DNA of 64,000 bases from the NCBI GenBank assembly GCA_934130545.1, contig CAKOYD010000001.1, positions 1 through 64,000 of the forward strand, read 5' to 3'. The position numbers and the translations under genes are program-made. Positions 1 to 7,731 of this stretch are shown here, in pieces. The notes under the pieces are model-generated. The model was given only the letters and a program-made list of their open reading frames with translations, was not told the origin of the DNA and made no database searches. This DNA is from an uncultured Bacilli bacterium. GTDB taxonomy: Bacteria; Bacillota_I; Bacilli_A; RF39; UBA660. Each line of letters opens with the position of its first letter. The stretch's first letter is position 1.

Positions 1-86
1 ATATATTTTTAACTTTTTTCTTATTTACAAAATATAATATGCAAACAAGAGAAATTGTTGCCATCTTTTCTCAAGACAGTAAATAA

Positions 87-115
87 ATAATACGCTTTTT
101 AGCCATTAATGTCAA
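87..115 (-). promoter_or_regulatory. strong leftward promoter at the left edge
   Basis: On the minus strand there is TTGACA (110-115), a 17-base spacer and TATTAT (87-92). It points out of the window, so its gene cannot be seen. A near-consensus hexamer pair followed by a non-coding leader would suit a stable RNA operon, but that is inference. The rest of the first 284 bases holds no gene that I can support. Confidence 0.5.
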
Positions 116-284
116 TACTTTTTTCAACATTTTTTGAGTTTTTTCGCAGTATTTTAAGCGGCTGTGATTTATTTCATCCTTTTTACTAGACAACAGTATC
201 ATTTTTGGCTAATAAATTATCTTTTTGATGATTATAATATAATTATATGATAGAATATACTTATGATGATATGGAGGTAAGATT

Positions 285-974
285 ATGAAAAAAATAAATG
301 AAATATTTAACATATTTAAGGTCGGGTTGTTGATGCTACTAGTACTTATGTATTCTTCGATACCTATTTTTATATTTAGAATTGATTTTAATAGTTTAAG
401 TCCGATTATGCAGATTGTTTACTACTTGGTTTGTGATATAACATTTATGTTAATTATTTTCTTAATGTATCATAAAACATTTGTCCATGATGTAAAAGAA
501 TACTTTAAAGATTTTAAAAATAATTTTGAAGTTTCATTTAAGTATTGGTTTGCCGGATTCGTTGTCATGGTTATTAGTAATTTGCTAATAGCGATATTTT
601 TTACCAGAGCAAATGCTGGTAATGAAGAAAATGTTCGTAGTATGATTAGTGATGCCCCAATATATATGTTATTCGCAGTAGGTATTTATGCTCCTTTTGT
701 TGAGGAAATGGTATTTAGAAAAGCTTTTAGGGAAATATTTAAATCTAAGTATGTATATATTATTATGAGTGGCGTGGTTTTTGGTTCACTACATGTTATA
801 TCTTCAATATCTAGTCCTAGTGATTTATTATACTTAATCCCCTACTCAGCTTTAGGTATAGCTTTTGCTTCTTTATATTATAAGACAGATAATATTTTTT
901 CTTCAATGATAATGCATAGTATTCATAATACAGCTGCCGCTCTTATCTATATATTAGGAAGTGGTATTCTATGA
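285..974 (+). CDS. CPBP family intramembrane metalloprotease
   Basis: A 229-residue multi-pass membrane protein of the CAAX protease/bacteriocin-processing (CPBP, Abi) family. The three family motifs are visible: EExxxR at residues 140-145 (E140, E141, R145), FxxxH at 166-170 (FGSLH) and HxxxN at 211-215 (H211, N215). Hydrophobic stretches lie near residues 10-32, 42-62, 88-107, 125-138, 157-172 and 183-198. GGAGG at 273-277 lies seven bases before the ATG. It overlaps the next gene by four bases (ATGA), so the two are probably co-transcribed. Relatives cleave prenylated or peptide substrates, or give bacteriocin self-immunity. The substrate here is unknown. Confidence 0.9.
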   Translation: MKKINEIFNIFKVGLLMLLVLMYSSIPIFIFRIDFNSLSPIMQIVYYLVCDITFMLIIFLMYHKTFVHDVKEYFKDFKNNFEVSFKYWFAGFVVMVISNLLIAIFFTRANAGNEENVRSMISDAPIYMLFAVGIYAPFVEEMVFRKAFREIFKSKYVYIIMSGVVFGSLHVISSISSPSDLLYLIPYSALGIAFASLYYKTDNIFSSMIMHSIHNTAAALIYILGSGIL

Positions 975-1810
975 AAAAGTTTTTAGCGATTACATTTATT
1001 ATATTATTAAGTATATTTGGTATTTTATTATATTCTAGATATGTCGCTACTAGTGGCTTAATTACTAAAGAATATGTTATTACTACAGATATTACTGATA
1101 GTTATGATGGATTTAAGATAGTACATTTTTCCGATTTACATTATGGAAGAATTATTACTGATCAAGAGTTAAAGATAATTAGCGAAGAAATTAATTTAAT
1201 TAACCCGGATATTGTTGTGTTTACCGGAGATTTAATTGATGATAGTATTGATATAGATAATTTTAATGATGAAAAGTTAATTAGTTTTCTATCTGGTATT
1301 AAAGCTAAATATGGTAAATATGCTGTACGAGGTAATCATGATTATGTAGTATATGCTGATAAGATTAAGAATCTTTTTGCAGATGCTGGTTTTACTTATT
1401 TAGAAAATAGTTACGATATATTATATAATGAAAGCAATGATAAGATATTTATTGGAGGACTAGATACTTCTTTTTATGATAAGGATGATTTAGATAAGAC
1501 TTTGGCATATCAGGGTGAAAATATTTCTTATAAGATTATGCTTACTCATGAACCGGATATTAGTGATGAAATAGTTAGCAAAGATAATACCATTAATCTA
1601 ATATTAGCGGGACACTCACATAACGGTCAGGTTCGTCTTCCCTTTATTGGAGCTTTAAAGACTCCAGAAAAAGCTAAAAAATATTATGATAATTATTATA
1701 AAATTCAGAATACTGACTTATATGTTTCTAGTGGTATTGGGGTATCCAAAGTTGATTTTAGATTATTCAATAGACCTTCTATTAACTTTTATCGAATAAA
1801 TAAAAAATAA
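971..1810 (+). CDS. membrane-anchored metallophosphoesterase (YaeI-like)
   Basis: A 279-residue calcineurin-like phosphoesterase. One N-terminal membrane segment (about residues 4-22) is followed by the dimetal motifs in order: SDLHYG (DxH), GDLIDD (GD), GNHD and, near the C-terminus, GHSHNGQ. The layout matches YaeI/YkuE-type phosphodiesterases, some of which act on UDP-diacylglucosamine-like or phospholipid substrates. A lipid A role would not suit this organism, so the substrate is open. It starts inside the end of the CPBP gene and is followed at once by a bidirectional terminator. Confidence 0.9.
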   Translation: MKKFLAITFIILLSIFGILLYSRYVATSGLITKEYVITTDITDSYDGFKIVHFSDLHYGRIITDQELKIISEEINLINPDIVVFTGDLIDDSIDIDNFNDEKLISFLSGIKAKYGKYAVRGNHDYVVYADKIKNLFADAGFTYLENSYDILYNESNDKIFIGGLDTSFYDKDDLDKTLAYQGENISYKIMLTHEPDISDEIVSKDNTINLILAGHSHNGQVRLPFIGALKTPEKAKKYYDNYYKIQNTDLYVSSGIGVSKVDFRLFNRPSINFYRINKK

Positions 1811-1834
1811 TCAAGGTTAAGATTTTAACCTTGA
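1811..1834. terminator. bidirectional terminator
   Basis: Perfect 10-bp inverted repeat (TCAAGGTTAA / TTAACCTTGA) with a GATT loop between convergent genes. A/T-rich tails lie on both sides, so it can serve both strands. Confidence 0.85.
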
Positions 1835-1836
1835 TT

Positions 1837-2346
1837 TTATATTAACTGACTAATTAATGAAATTGTTAACACTGCTTCACAGGCATGTTTACGAGTTAGT
1901 ACTTTTCTACTTTGAAGACTAAATTCATATATGGCACACATTTTATCAACAATGCTTACTAACCAACTTTCTAAATATTTAGGTGGTTTGTAAAATGATA
2001 TTGGAAACATATGGGCTTCAATAATATCTTTCTCCATATCACTTAGTTCAAATAATTCACTAGAGTTTTTTAGTGATTTTTTAGCGTGCGTGAACATACT
2101 GTAGATTCTCATTGGTATTTCTTCATAATCTTCATGAAAGAAGTCATGTAAAAGTGCTCCAACAGCTACCTCTTTATAATCTAATCTAAGAATTTTAGCA
2201 GTTTGATACGAGTAATATGCAACACGAAGTGAATGTTCCATTCTAGTTAAGCCGTGATGAACATAACCATTTAATTTTAAAAATTCTTCGTTTTGCATTA
2301 TATCATATGTTAACATATTAAACTCATCATTTTCTAAAAATTTCAT
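1837..2346 (-). CDS. HD domain phosphohydrolase-like protein
   Basis: A 169-residue soluble protein with an HD metal-binding core: a histidine-rich helix at residues 30-38 (HHGLTRMEH), HD at 67-68 (LLHDFF) and a further His near 112 (EAHMF). It fits the broad HD superfamily of phosphohydrolases; no partner domain is present, so the substrate cannot be named. It converges on the phosphoesterase gene and shares the hairpin terminator. The ribosome site (AGGAAG) is weak. Confidence 0.75.
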   Translation of the reverse strand: MKFLENDEFNMLTYDIMQNEEFLKLNGYVHHGLTRMEHSLRVAYYSYQTAKILRLDYKEVAVGALLHDFFHEDYEEIPMRIYSMFTHAKKSLKNSSELFELSDMEKDIIEAHMFPISFYKPPKYLESWLVSIVDKMCAIYEFSLQSRKVLTRKHACEAVLTISLISQLI

Positions 2347-2408
2347 ATTATCTTCCTACTCTATTATTATATTAAGAGATATAATTTTTTATTATATTAT
2401 TTGCTGAG

Positions 2409-2828
2409 TTATTTTTCTAGCATATTTAGTAAGTTTATTTTAAACATATCTTTTTCAGCATGACTTTTAGATATCATAACACCTTTATAGGTTGTTAATT
2501 CTTTCTGATGACCCTCAGATAATATTTCTTCCGGTGTAATTGTATCTAAAATAACTGTTTTTTGTTTATTATATACTGTATAGTGAAGGATCATTTCACC
2601 ATGAACTTTAGCAAACATTATATCTGTTGGTAATTTTAATTCATATTTAACAATATCATCTTTTTTATTAATAGATACGGCTACTCCTTTAAATTCACCT
2701 TCTTTTAAAGATGGATAATAGTCAAATATTAATTTTTTATAAGCCAACATATTATATTTCTTGACTGATTTTTCTTTCTTTTTAAACTCGTTTTCATTTA
2801 TATATTCGATTGTGTAATAATTTTTCAT
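2409..2828 (-). CDS. uncharacterised 139-residue protein
   Basis: I do not recognise this family. It is soluble, lysine-rich and predicted mostly beta, with no membrane segment, signal peptide or cysteine pattern. A clear ribosome site (AGGGGG, eight bases upstream) and an exact-consensus promoter precede it, so it is likely expressed strongly and alone. Its stop lies about 60 bases from the HD gene. Confidence 0.75.
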   Translation of the reverse strand: MKNYYTIEYINENEFKKKEKSVKKYNMLAYKKLIFDYYPSLKEGEFKGVAVSINKKDDIVKYELKLPTDIMFAKVHGEMILHYTVYNKQKTVILDTITPEEILSEGHQKELTTYKGVMISKSHAEKDMFKINLLNMLEK

Positions 2829-2861
2829 ACCTATTCCCCCTAAGTACCAAAACCATTTTGA

Positions 2862-2890
2862 ATTATATCATAATCATTTGCTTTTGTCAA
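2862..2890 (-). promoter_or_regulatory. consensus sigma-A promoter
   Basis: TTGACA (2885-2890), 17-base spacer, TATAAT (2862-2867), with an extended -10 TG. Both hexamers match the consensus exactly. It drives the orphan 139-residue gene. Confidence 0.85.
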
Positions 2891-2924
2891 ATTAAGACAT
2901 TCGTTCGTTATAACGATGGTAAAA

Positions 2925-2946
2925 AAAGAAACCCTATGATTTCTTT
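2925..2946 (-). terminator. terminator of the fmt operon
   Basis: On the minus strand a 9-bp stem (AAAGAAATC / GGTTTCTTT, one G-T pair) with loop ATAG is followed by TTTT. The stop codon of the preceding gene lies in the loop and stem. Confidence 0.7.
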
Positions 2947-3575
2947 ACAATATTACTATAAATTAGTTCAATATCAGCATTTTCAATATCTTTATAAATA
3001 TAGTTTAGATAATCTTTACATTCAATATTTATAATATATTCATTATTAGATATATTACTGCTTACTTCAATATAATCATTATCTTCATAATTATAAATAA
3101 TATCTTTTAAGTTAATTAAGTAAGTATTATCTTTTAAATAACCTTTATTAATATAATTAGTTAAGATTTTACCATTAGTAAATAGTTCCATTTTATTTGT
3201 ATAGATATTACCATTATATATTTGATAAATATCATCAGATTTAATATAAATAAGACCATCTTTTATTAAGTAGGATTTATCTTCAATAGTTATATATTCT
3301 TCATTATTAGTCTTTTGACCTTGATAAGTAATAGTTTGATTGTTTACTTTTAGAACATATTTAAAATTATAATTATAATCTTCTTGATTATTTAAAAAAT
3401 CTAGAACTTTGTTATCAGTAGTATTAGGTTTATCTTTATCATTATTAATAGTATTTACTGTATTACTATTATTTTTAGGTAGACATAATGCTATTACAAA
3501 CATAATGAAGAGTCCTAACATATAACCTAAAAACTTATATTTGGGATCATCCATTTTCTTTAAAAATTCTTTCAT
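2934..3575 (-). CDS. membrane-anchored protein of unknown function
   Basis: About 213 residues. A short cytoplasmic lysine-rich start and one membrane segment (about residues 14-31) precede an extracytoplasmic, Asn/Asp/Tyr-rich region of predicted beta structure. I do not recognise the domain. I place the start at the ATG that overlaps the fmt stop (ATGA), with AGGA upstream; an ATG four codons earlier lies directly on that AGG and is too close to it. It is co-transcribed with fmt. Anchored beta-rich proteins of this size recur in this window (21004, 53857), which may reflect a lineage-specific surface set. Confidence 0.75.
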   Translation of the reverse strand: MKEFLKKMDDPKYKFLGYMLGLFIMFVIALCLPKNNSNTVNTINNDKDKPNTTDNKVLDFLNNQEDYNYNFKYVLKVNNQTITYQGQKTNNEEYITIEDKSYLIKDGLIYIKSDDIYQIYNGNIYTNKMELFTNGKILTNYINKGYLKDNTYLINLKDIIYNYEDNDYIEVSSNISNNEYIINIECKDYLNYIYKDIENADIELIYSNIVKKS

Positions 3576-4507
3576 TTTAGTACACATCCTATTAATTCTT
3601 TTTTATCTATACCGTTTAGATAGTCTTTAGCTAAGCAACGTTTTTTACCTTCTACTTTAATATCTGTTAATATTATTTGATAATCTTTAGTATTAACATA
3701 GATACCTTGTTTATCAGTAGATACAATCATACCCGGTGTTCCTTTAGATTTTATAGTAGTTATGACTGAGCCATATACTTTCATTCTTTTATCGTTATAT
3801 AAGCAATAAGCTCCGGGAATACTACTTAGTCCTCTAATTTGATTGTGAATATCACTGGCTGTTCTGTTAAAGTTTATCTTTTCTTCTTCTTTAGTGATAT
3901 TTAGACCAAATGATACTAAGTTTTCATCTTGTTTAATTCTCGCATTAGTATTATTAAATATTGATGGTAAGGTATCTTTTAGTAGTTCCATTCCAAGATT
4001 AGACATTTCATTATATATATAGTCTAGAGTATCGTCTTCACCAATTGGTATAGAACATTTACTTATAATATCACCACTATCCATTTTCTTATCCATATAC
4101 ATTATAGTAATACCGGTTTCTTTTTCACCATCAATAATGGCATGATGAATAGGTGCACCTCCGCGATACTTAGGAAGTAATGATCCATGAATATTAATAC
4201 ATTTATACTTAGGATACTCTAATAATTCGGTAGGGATTATTTGGCCATAAGCACAGGTTATAATTATATCGGGTTGATAATCTATAATATATTGGTACTC
4301 TTCTTTTATTTTATTAGGTTGAAAAACAGGAATGTTATAAGTTTCTGCTAAAGTTTTTATAGGGGTATCTATTAAATTACCTTTACGATCTTTTTCTCTA
4401 TTGGGTTGAGAAACTACTAGTACAACATTGGTAGCTTCTATTAAATATTTTAAGATAGGAACAGCGAATGTTGGAGTTCCCATAAATACTACTTTTTTAT
4501 CTTTCAT
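3572..4507 (-). CDS. fmt: methionyl-tRNA formyltransferase
   Basis: A 311-residue enzyme that formylates initiator Met-tRNA with 10-formyl-tetrahydrofolate. The signature SLLPKYRGGAPI at 109-120 is present, and N106, H108 and D144 occupy the family's catalytic positions. The Rossmann-type N-terminal domain is followed by the C-terminal tRNA-binding domain from about residue 205. Length is normal. It is not next to def or priA as in many Firmicutes but is coupled by ATGA to an unknown anchored protein. Confidence 0.97.
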   Translation of the reverse strand: MKDKKVVFMGTPTFAVPILKYLIEATNVVLVVSQPNREKDRKGNLIDTPIKTLAETYNIPVFQPNKIKEEYQYIIDYQPDIIITCAYGQIIPTELLEYPKYKCINIHGSLLPKYRGGAPIHHAIIDGEKETGITIMYMDKKMDSGDIISKCSIPIGEDDTLDYIYNEMSNLGMELLKDTLPSIFNNTNARIKQDENLVSFGLNITKEEEKINFNRTASDIHNQIRGLSSIPGAYCLYNDKRMKVYGSVITTIKSKGTPGMIVSTDKQGIYVNTKDYQIILTDIKVEGKKRCLAKDYLNGIDKKELIGCVLK

Positions 4508-4614
4508 TATCTCACAATCTCCTAAAATGATTATACACTATTTATTATTAAAAAGAAACTATTATGTTGTATAAATGTTTTATTATATTAATATACTTAA
4601 TTAGGTGATGTATA

Positions 4615-5970
4615 GTGAATAAGAAGTTAATTATTAGTATAGGTATTATCTTATTAGCTACTATTTGTTTAGTATTAGTATCTAGTTTTAAGAAAGATAA
4701 TACTGAGTCAGAGATATTAGGAGTTATTGTTGAGAAGAATGAGGGTATGATTACTATTCAAGATAAAGAAAATAATCTTTATACATTTATTTTAGATGTT
4801 ATGGAACTTAGTGTTGGAGATAGTGTTATGCTTAAATATACGGGATTATTAGATAAAAATATGGATGTGCAGAAAGTAGAAGTTGTTGATTATAGTGTGA
4901 CTCCTAAAGGGGTAAAGCGTACTAATACTTCAGTTAGTGATAGTATGTTTAGTAAATATTATAAGTTAGCTAAAGAAAAATTAGATAGTATGTCAATTGA
5001 TGAAAAGATTGGTCAGATATTATTAGTTGAACATGCTAAGGATAAGGCTATAGATGATGTGAAGAAATATCATTTTGCTGGTTTTGTATTCTTTGAAGAT
5101 GATTTTAAGGATAAGTCTAAAGATGATGTTATAACAATGATGAATAATTTACAAAAGAATAGTGATATTCCCCTACTCACGGCGGTTGATGAGGAAGGTG
5201 GCAATGTTGTTAGGGTTAGTAGTAATAAAAATCTAGTTGACAGTAAGTTTTTATCACCACAGGAATTATATAAAGCCGGTGGTTTGGATAGAATTAGTAC
5301 TGATACTAAGAATAAGAGTAAAGTTTTAAAGAATCTTGGTATCAATGTTAACCTAGCACCAGTTGTAGATGTATCAACTAATAGTAGTGATTATATTTAT
5401 CCACGTAGTTTGGGACAGAATACCGATATTACTGCACAGTATGCTAAAACGGTAATTGAGGCTAGTAAAGGTACTTCTGTATCATACGTTCTTAAACATT
5501 TTCCGGGATATGGTAGTAGTGGTGATACACATACGGGTACTTCAACTAATGCCAAAGATTATGCAGATATTGTTAATGTAGATATTCCTCCTTTTGAAGA
5601 AGGTATTAAAGCAGGTGCCGAGGCAGTTATGGTTGGCCATAATATCGTTTCTAGTATTGATAAAGATAATCCGGCTAGTCTATCTAAAGATGTCGTTGAT
5701 ATTCTTCGTAATAATCTTAAGTTTACAGGAATAATTATTACGGATAGTTTAGATATGGGAGCAGTTAAAAATATTGATGATGCAGTCGTTAAAGCAATTA
5801 TCGCGGGTAATGATTTAATAATTACTAAAGATTATGTTAGTGATATTAGTAAAATTAAAGCCGCCATTAAAGATAATACCATAAGTACACAAGATATTGA
5901 TAATATGGCTTTAAGGGTTATAGCATGGAAGTATTATAAGGGTATGATGTTTACTACCAATCAAAAATAA
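4615..5970 (+). CDS. membrane-anchored GH3 beta-N-acetylhexosaminidase (NagZ-like)
   Basis: A 451-residue glycoside hydrolase family 3 protein. One N-terminal membrane anchor (residues 4-24) and a small beta domain (about 30-90) precede the TIM-barrel (about 115-440). It carries KHFPGYGSSGDTHTG, the family loop with the Asp-His dyad, and the nucleophile motif ITDSLDMGAV (TD). Gram-positive relatives remove GlcNAc from peptidoglycan fragments outside the cell, which the anchor supports. The start is GTG with AGGTGAT upstream; no ATG fits. It is divergent from fmt and ends in a hairpin. Confidence 0.9.
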   Translation: MNKKLIISIGIILLATICLVLVSSFKKDNTESEILGVIVEKNEGMITIQDKENNLYTFILDVMELSVGDSVMLKYTGLLDKNMDVQKVEVVDYSVTPKGVKRTNTSVSDSMFSKYYKLAKEKLDSMSIDEKIGQILLVEHAKDKAIDDVKKYHFAGFVFFEDDFKDKSKDDVITMMNNLQKNSDIPLLTAVDEEGGNVVRVSSNKNLVDSKFLSPQELYKAGGLDRISTDTKNKSKVLKNLGINVNLAPVVDVSTNSSDYIYPRSLGQNTDITAQYAKTVIEASKGTSVSYVLKHFPGYGSSGDTHTGTSTNAKDYADIVNVDIPPFEEGIKAGAEAVMVGHNIVSSIDKDNPASLSKDVVDILRNNLKFTGIIITDSLDMGAVKNIDDAVVKAIIAGNDLIITKDYVSDISKIKAAIKDNTISTQDIDNMALRVIAWKYYKGMMFTTNQK

Positions 5971-5992
5971 CGTATCAATGTGGTACGTTATT
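5966..5992. terminator. bidirectional terminator
   Basis: Stem AATAACGTA(TC) / (GG)TACGTTATT with a short loop, then TT. It lies between the convergent GH3 and ricA-like genes and includes the end of the latter. Confidence 0.75.
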
Positions 5993-6320
5993 TTACTATA
6001 TCATCAACATAATTAGATATTAATGAAGAACTCATCTTTAACACTTGGTTAAAGTCTTCCATAGCTTGTAAATATTTAATATATGCAGGCATTTCGTTTA
6101 GCTTTTTAACTTTTTGTTCTATTTTTTTATCTAATTCTAAATATTTTGGGTCATTATTATATTCTAAAACTGTAGATTTTTTTTGCAGTTTTTTAATTTC
6201 ATCAACTAAAGATAGTACTTCTTGGTCGCTTTCTAAGATTTCTTTTATCTTTTGATATTCTTGATATTCCGGTGATGATTCAATAGAATTAAATAATTCA
6301 CTAATACTATTTTCAATCAT
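5988..6320 (-). CDS. YlbF/YmcA family regulator (RicA-like)
   Basis: A 110-residue all-helical protein of the YlbF/YmcA family, predicted coiled helices throughout. In Bacillus subtilis the homologue RicA (YmcA) is encoded beside miaB (YmcB) and forms the RicA-F-T complex that tunes RNase Y mRNA processing. The same order here, with an 8-base overlap with miaB, supports RicA over YlbF. I saw no other Ric partner in this window. Confidence 0.8.
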   Translation of the reverse strand: MIENSISELFNSIESSPEYQEYQKIKEILESDQEVLSLVDEIKKLQKKSTVLEYNNDPKYLELDKKIEQKVKKLNEMPAYIKYLQAMEDFNQVLKMSSSLISNYVDDIVK

Positions 6321-7731
6321 TAATAGTGCCTTCTAAAGACCAAGTCTTTACTTCTGTTATTTTAACATTAATTATTTTACCAATATAACTTTCATCAGCA
6401 GCGACGTTAACTAATTTCATGTTATCCGTATAACCCATTAATTTACCTTCTTTATCACTTGGGCCTTCTACTAGGACAGGAACAACTTCATTTAGGTATT
6501 TTTGATTATTTTCTAAAGCGTATTTATTTACTAATGCATTTAACTTAGCTAATCTTTCATGTTTTTCTTCTTCACTTACTTTATCTTCCATACTAGCGGC
6601 TGGTGTGCCTTCTCTTTTAGAAAAGATAAAAGTGTATGCTAAATCATATTTTAGTTTATTTACAACGTCTAGAGTTTCGTTAAAGTCTTCTTCGGTTTCT
6701 CCTGGGAAGCCAACAATGATATCAGTAGATATAGCAACGTTTGGTATTTTTTCTTTTATTTTATTAAATAGTGTTATATATTCTTCTTTAGTATATTTTC
6801 TACCCATTAGTTTTAAAATTCTATCACTACCTGATTGGATTGGTAAGTGAATATATGGCATAATGTTATCATATTTAGCAATGATATCTAACATTTCATC
6901 AGTAAAATCCCATGGATGAGAAGTGACAAATCTAATTCTTGGAATATTAGTTTTAGCAACGTCTTCTAGTAAGTTCGCCATATTATAATTAATATCTAAG
7001 TCTTTACCATAGGCATTAACATTTTGACCAAGAAGAGTTACTTCTTGATAGTTATCTTTTACTAAATCTTTAACTTCTTTAATTATATCTTCAGGTAATC
7101 TACTTCTTTGTTTTCCTCTCGTATAAGGAACGATACAATATGTACAGAACTTATCACAACCATACATAATATTTACCCATGCTTTATATTTACTATCTCT
7201 TTTAACAGGGATATTTTCGATTATATCTCCTTCTTTAGAGAATACTTCTAATAATGGTTGCTTTTTAGTTATTACTTGTTCTAGATAGATAGGTAATTTA
7301 TGAATATTATGCGTACCCATAACGATATCTACCCATTTATATTTATCTTTTAATAGATTAGCAATAGTTTCTTCTTGAGCCATACAACCGCAGAATACGG
7401 TAATAAAGTCTTCTCTGCTTTCTTTTAAATGTTTAATTCTTCCTAACATTCCGATTACTTTATTATGAGCATTTTCTCTAATGGCACAAGTATTCAAAAC
7501 AATAATATTAGCATCTTCCATTTCGGTTGTTTCCGTATATTTTAAATCTTCTAGAATGGCTTTAATATTTTCTGAATCATGAACGTTCATTTGACAACCA
7601 TAAGTTAACATATAATACTTCTTACCTATTCCATAATCTTTAATACTTTGTGGTATTTCATAGTCATTACGATAAACAGTTGACTTCTTTCCACTTCTTA
7701 TTCTTGCTTCTTTTAAATTTGGTAAATTCAT
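6313..7731 (-). CDS. miaB: tRNA-2-methylthio-N6-dimethylallyladenosine synthase
   Basis: A 472-residue radical-SAM methylthiotransferase that adds the 2-methylthio group at A37 of tRNAs. The N-terminal cluster cysteines C46, C82 and C116 are present. The radical-SAM CxxxCxxC is C192, C196, C199 (YGCDKFCTYC), and a C-terminal TRAM-like domain covers about 405-470. It overlaps the RNB gene by four bases upstream and the ricA-like gene by eight downstream, so a single transcript probably covers lepA, RNB, miaB and ricA. Confidence 0.97.
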   Translation of the reverse strand: MNLPNLKEARIRSGKKSTVYRNDYEIPQSIKDYGIGKKYYMLTYGCQMNVHDSENIKAILEDLKYTETTEMEDANIIVLNTCAIRENAHNKVIGMLGRIKHLKESREDFITVFCGCMAQEETIANLLKDKYKWVDIVMGTHNIHKLPIYLEQVITKKQPLLEVFSKEGDIIENIPVKRDSKYKAWVNIMYGCDKFCTYCIVPYTRGKQRSRLPEDIIKEVKDLVKDNYQEVTLLGQNVNAYGKDLDINYNMANLLEDVAKTNIPRIRFVTSHPWDFTDEMLDIIAKYDNIMPYIHLPIQSGSDRILKLMGRKYTKEEYITLFNKIKEKIPNVAISTDIIVGFPGETEEDFNETLDVVNKLKYDLAYTFIFSKREGTPAASMEDKVSEEEKHERLAKLNALVNKYALENNQKYLNEVVPVLVEGPSDKEGKLMGYTDNMKLVNVAADESYIGKIINVKITEVKTWSLEGTIND

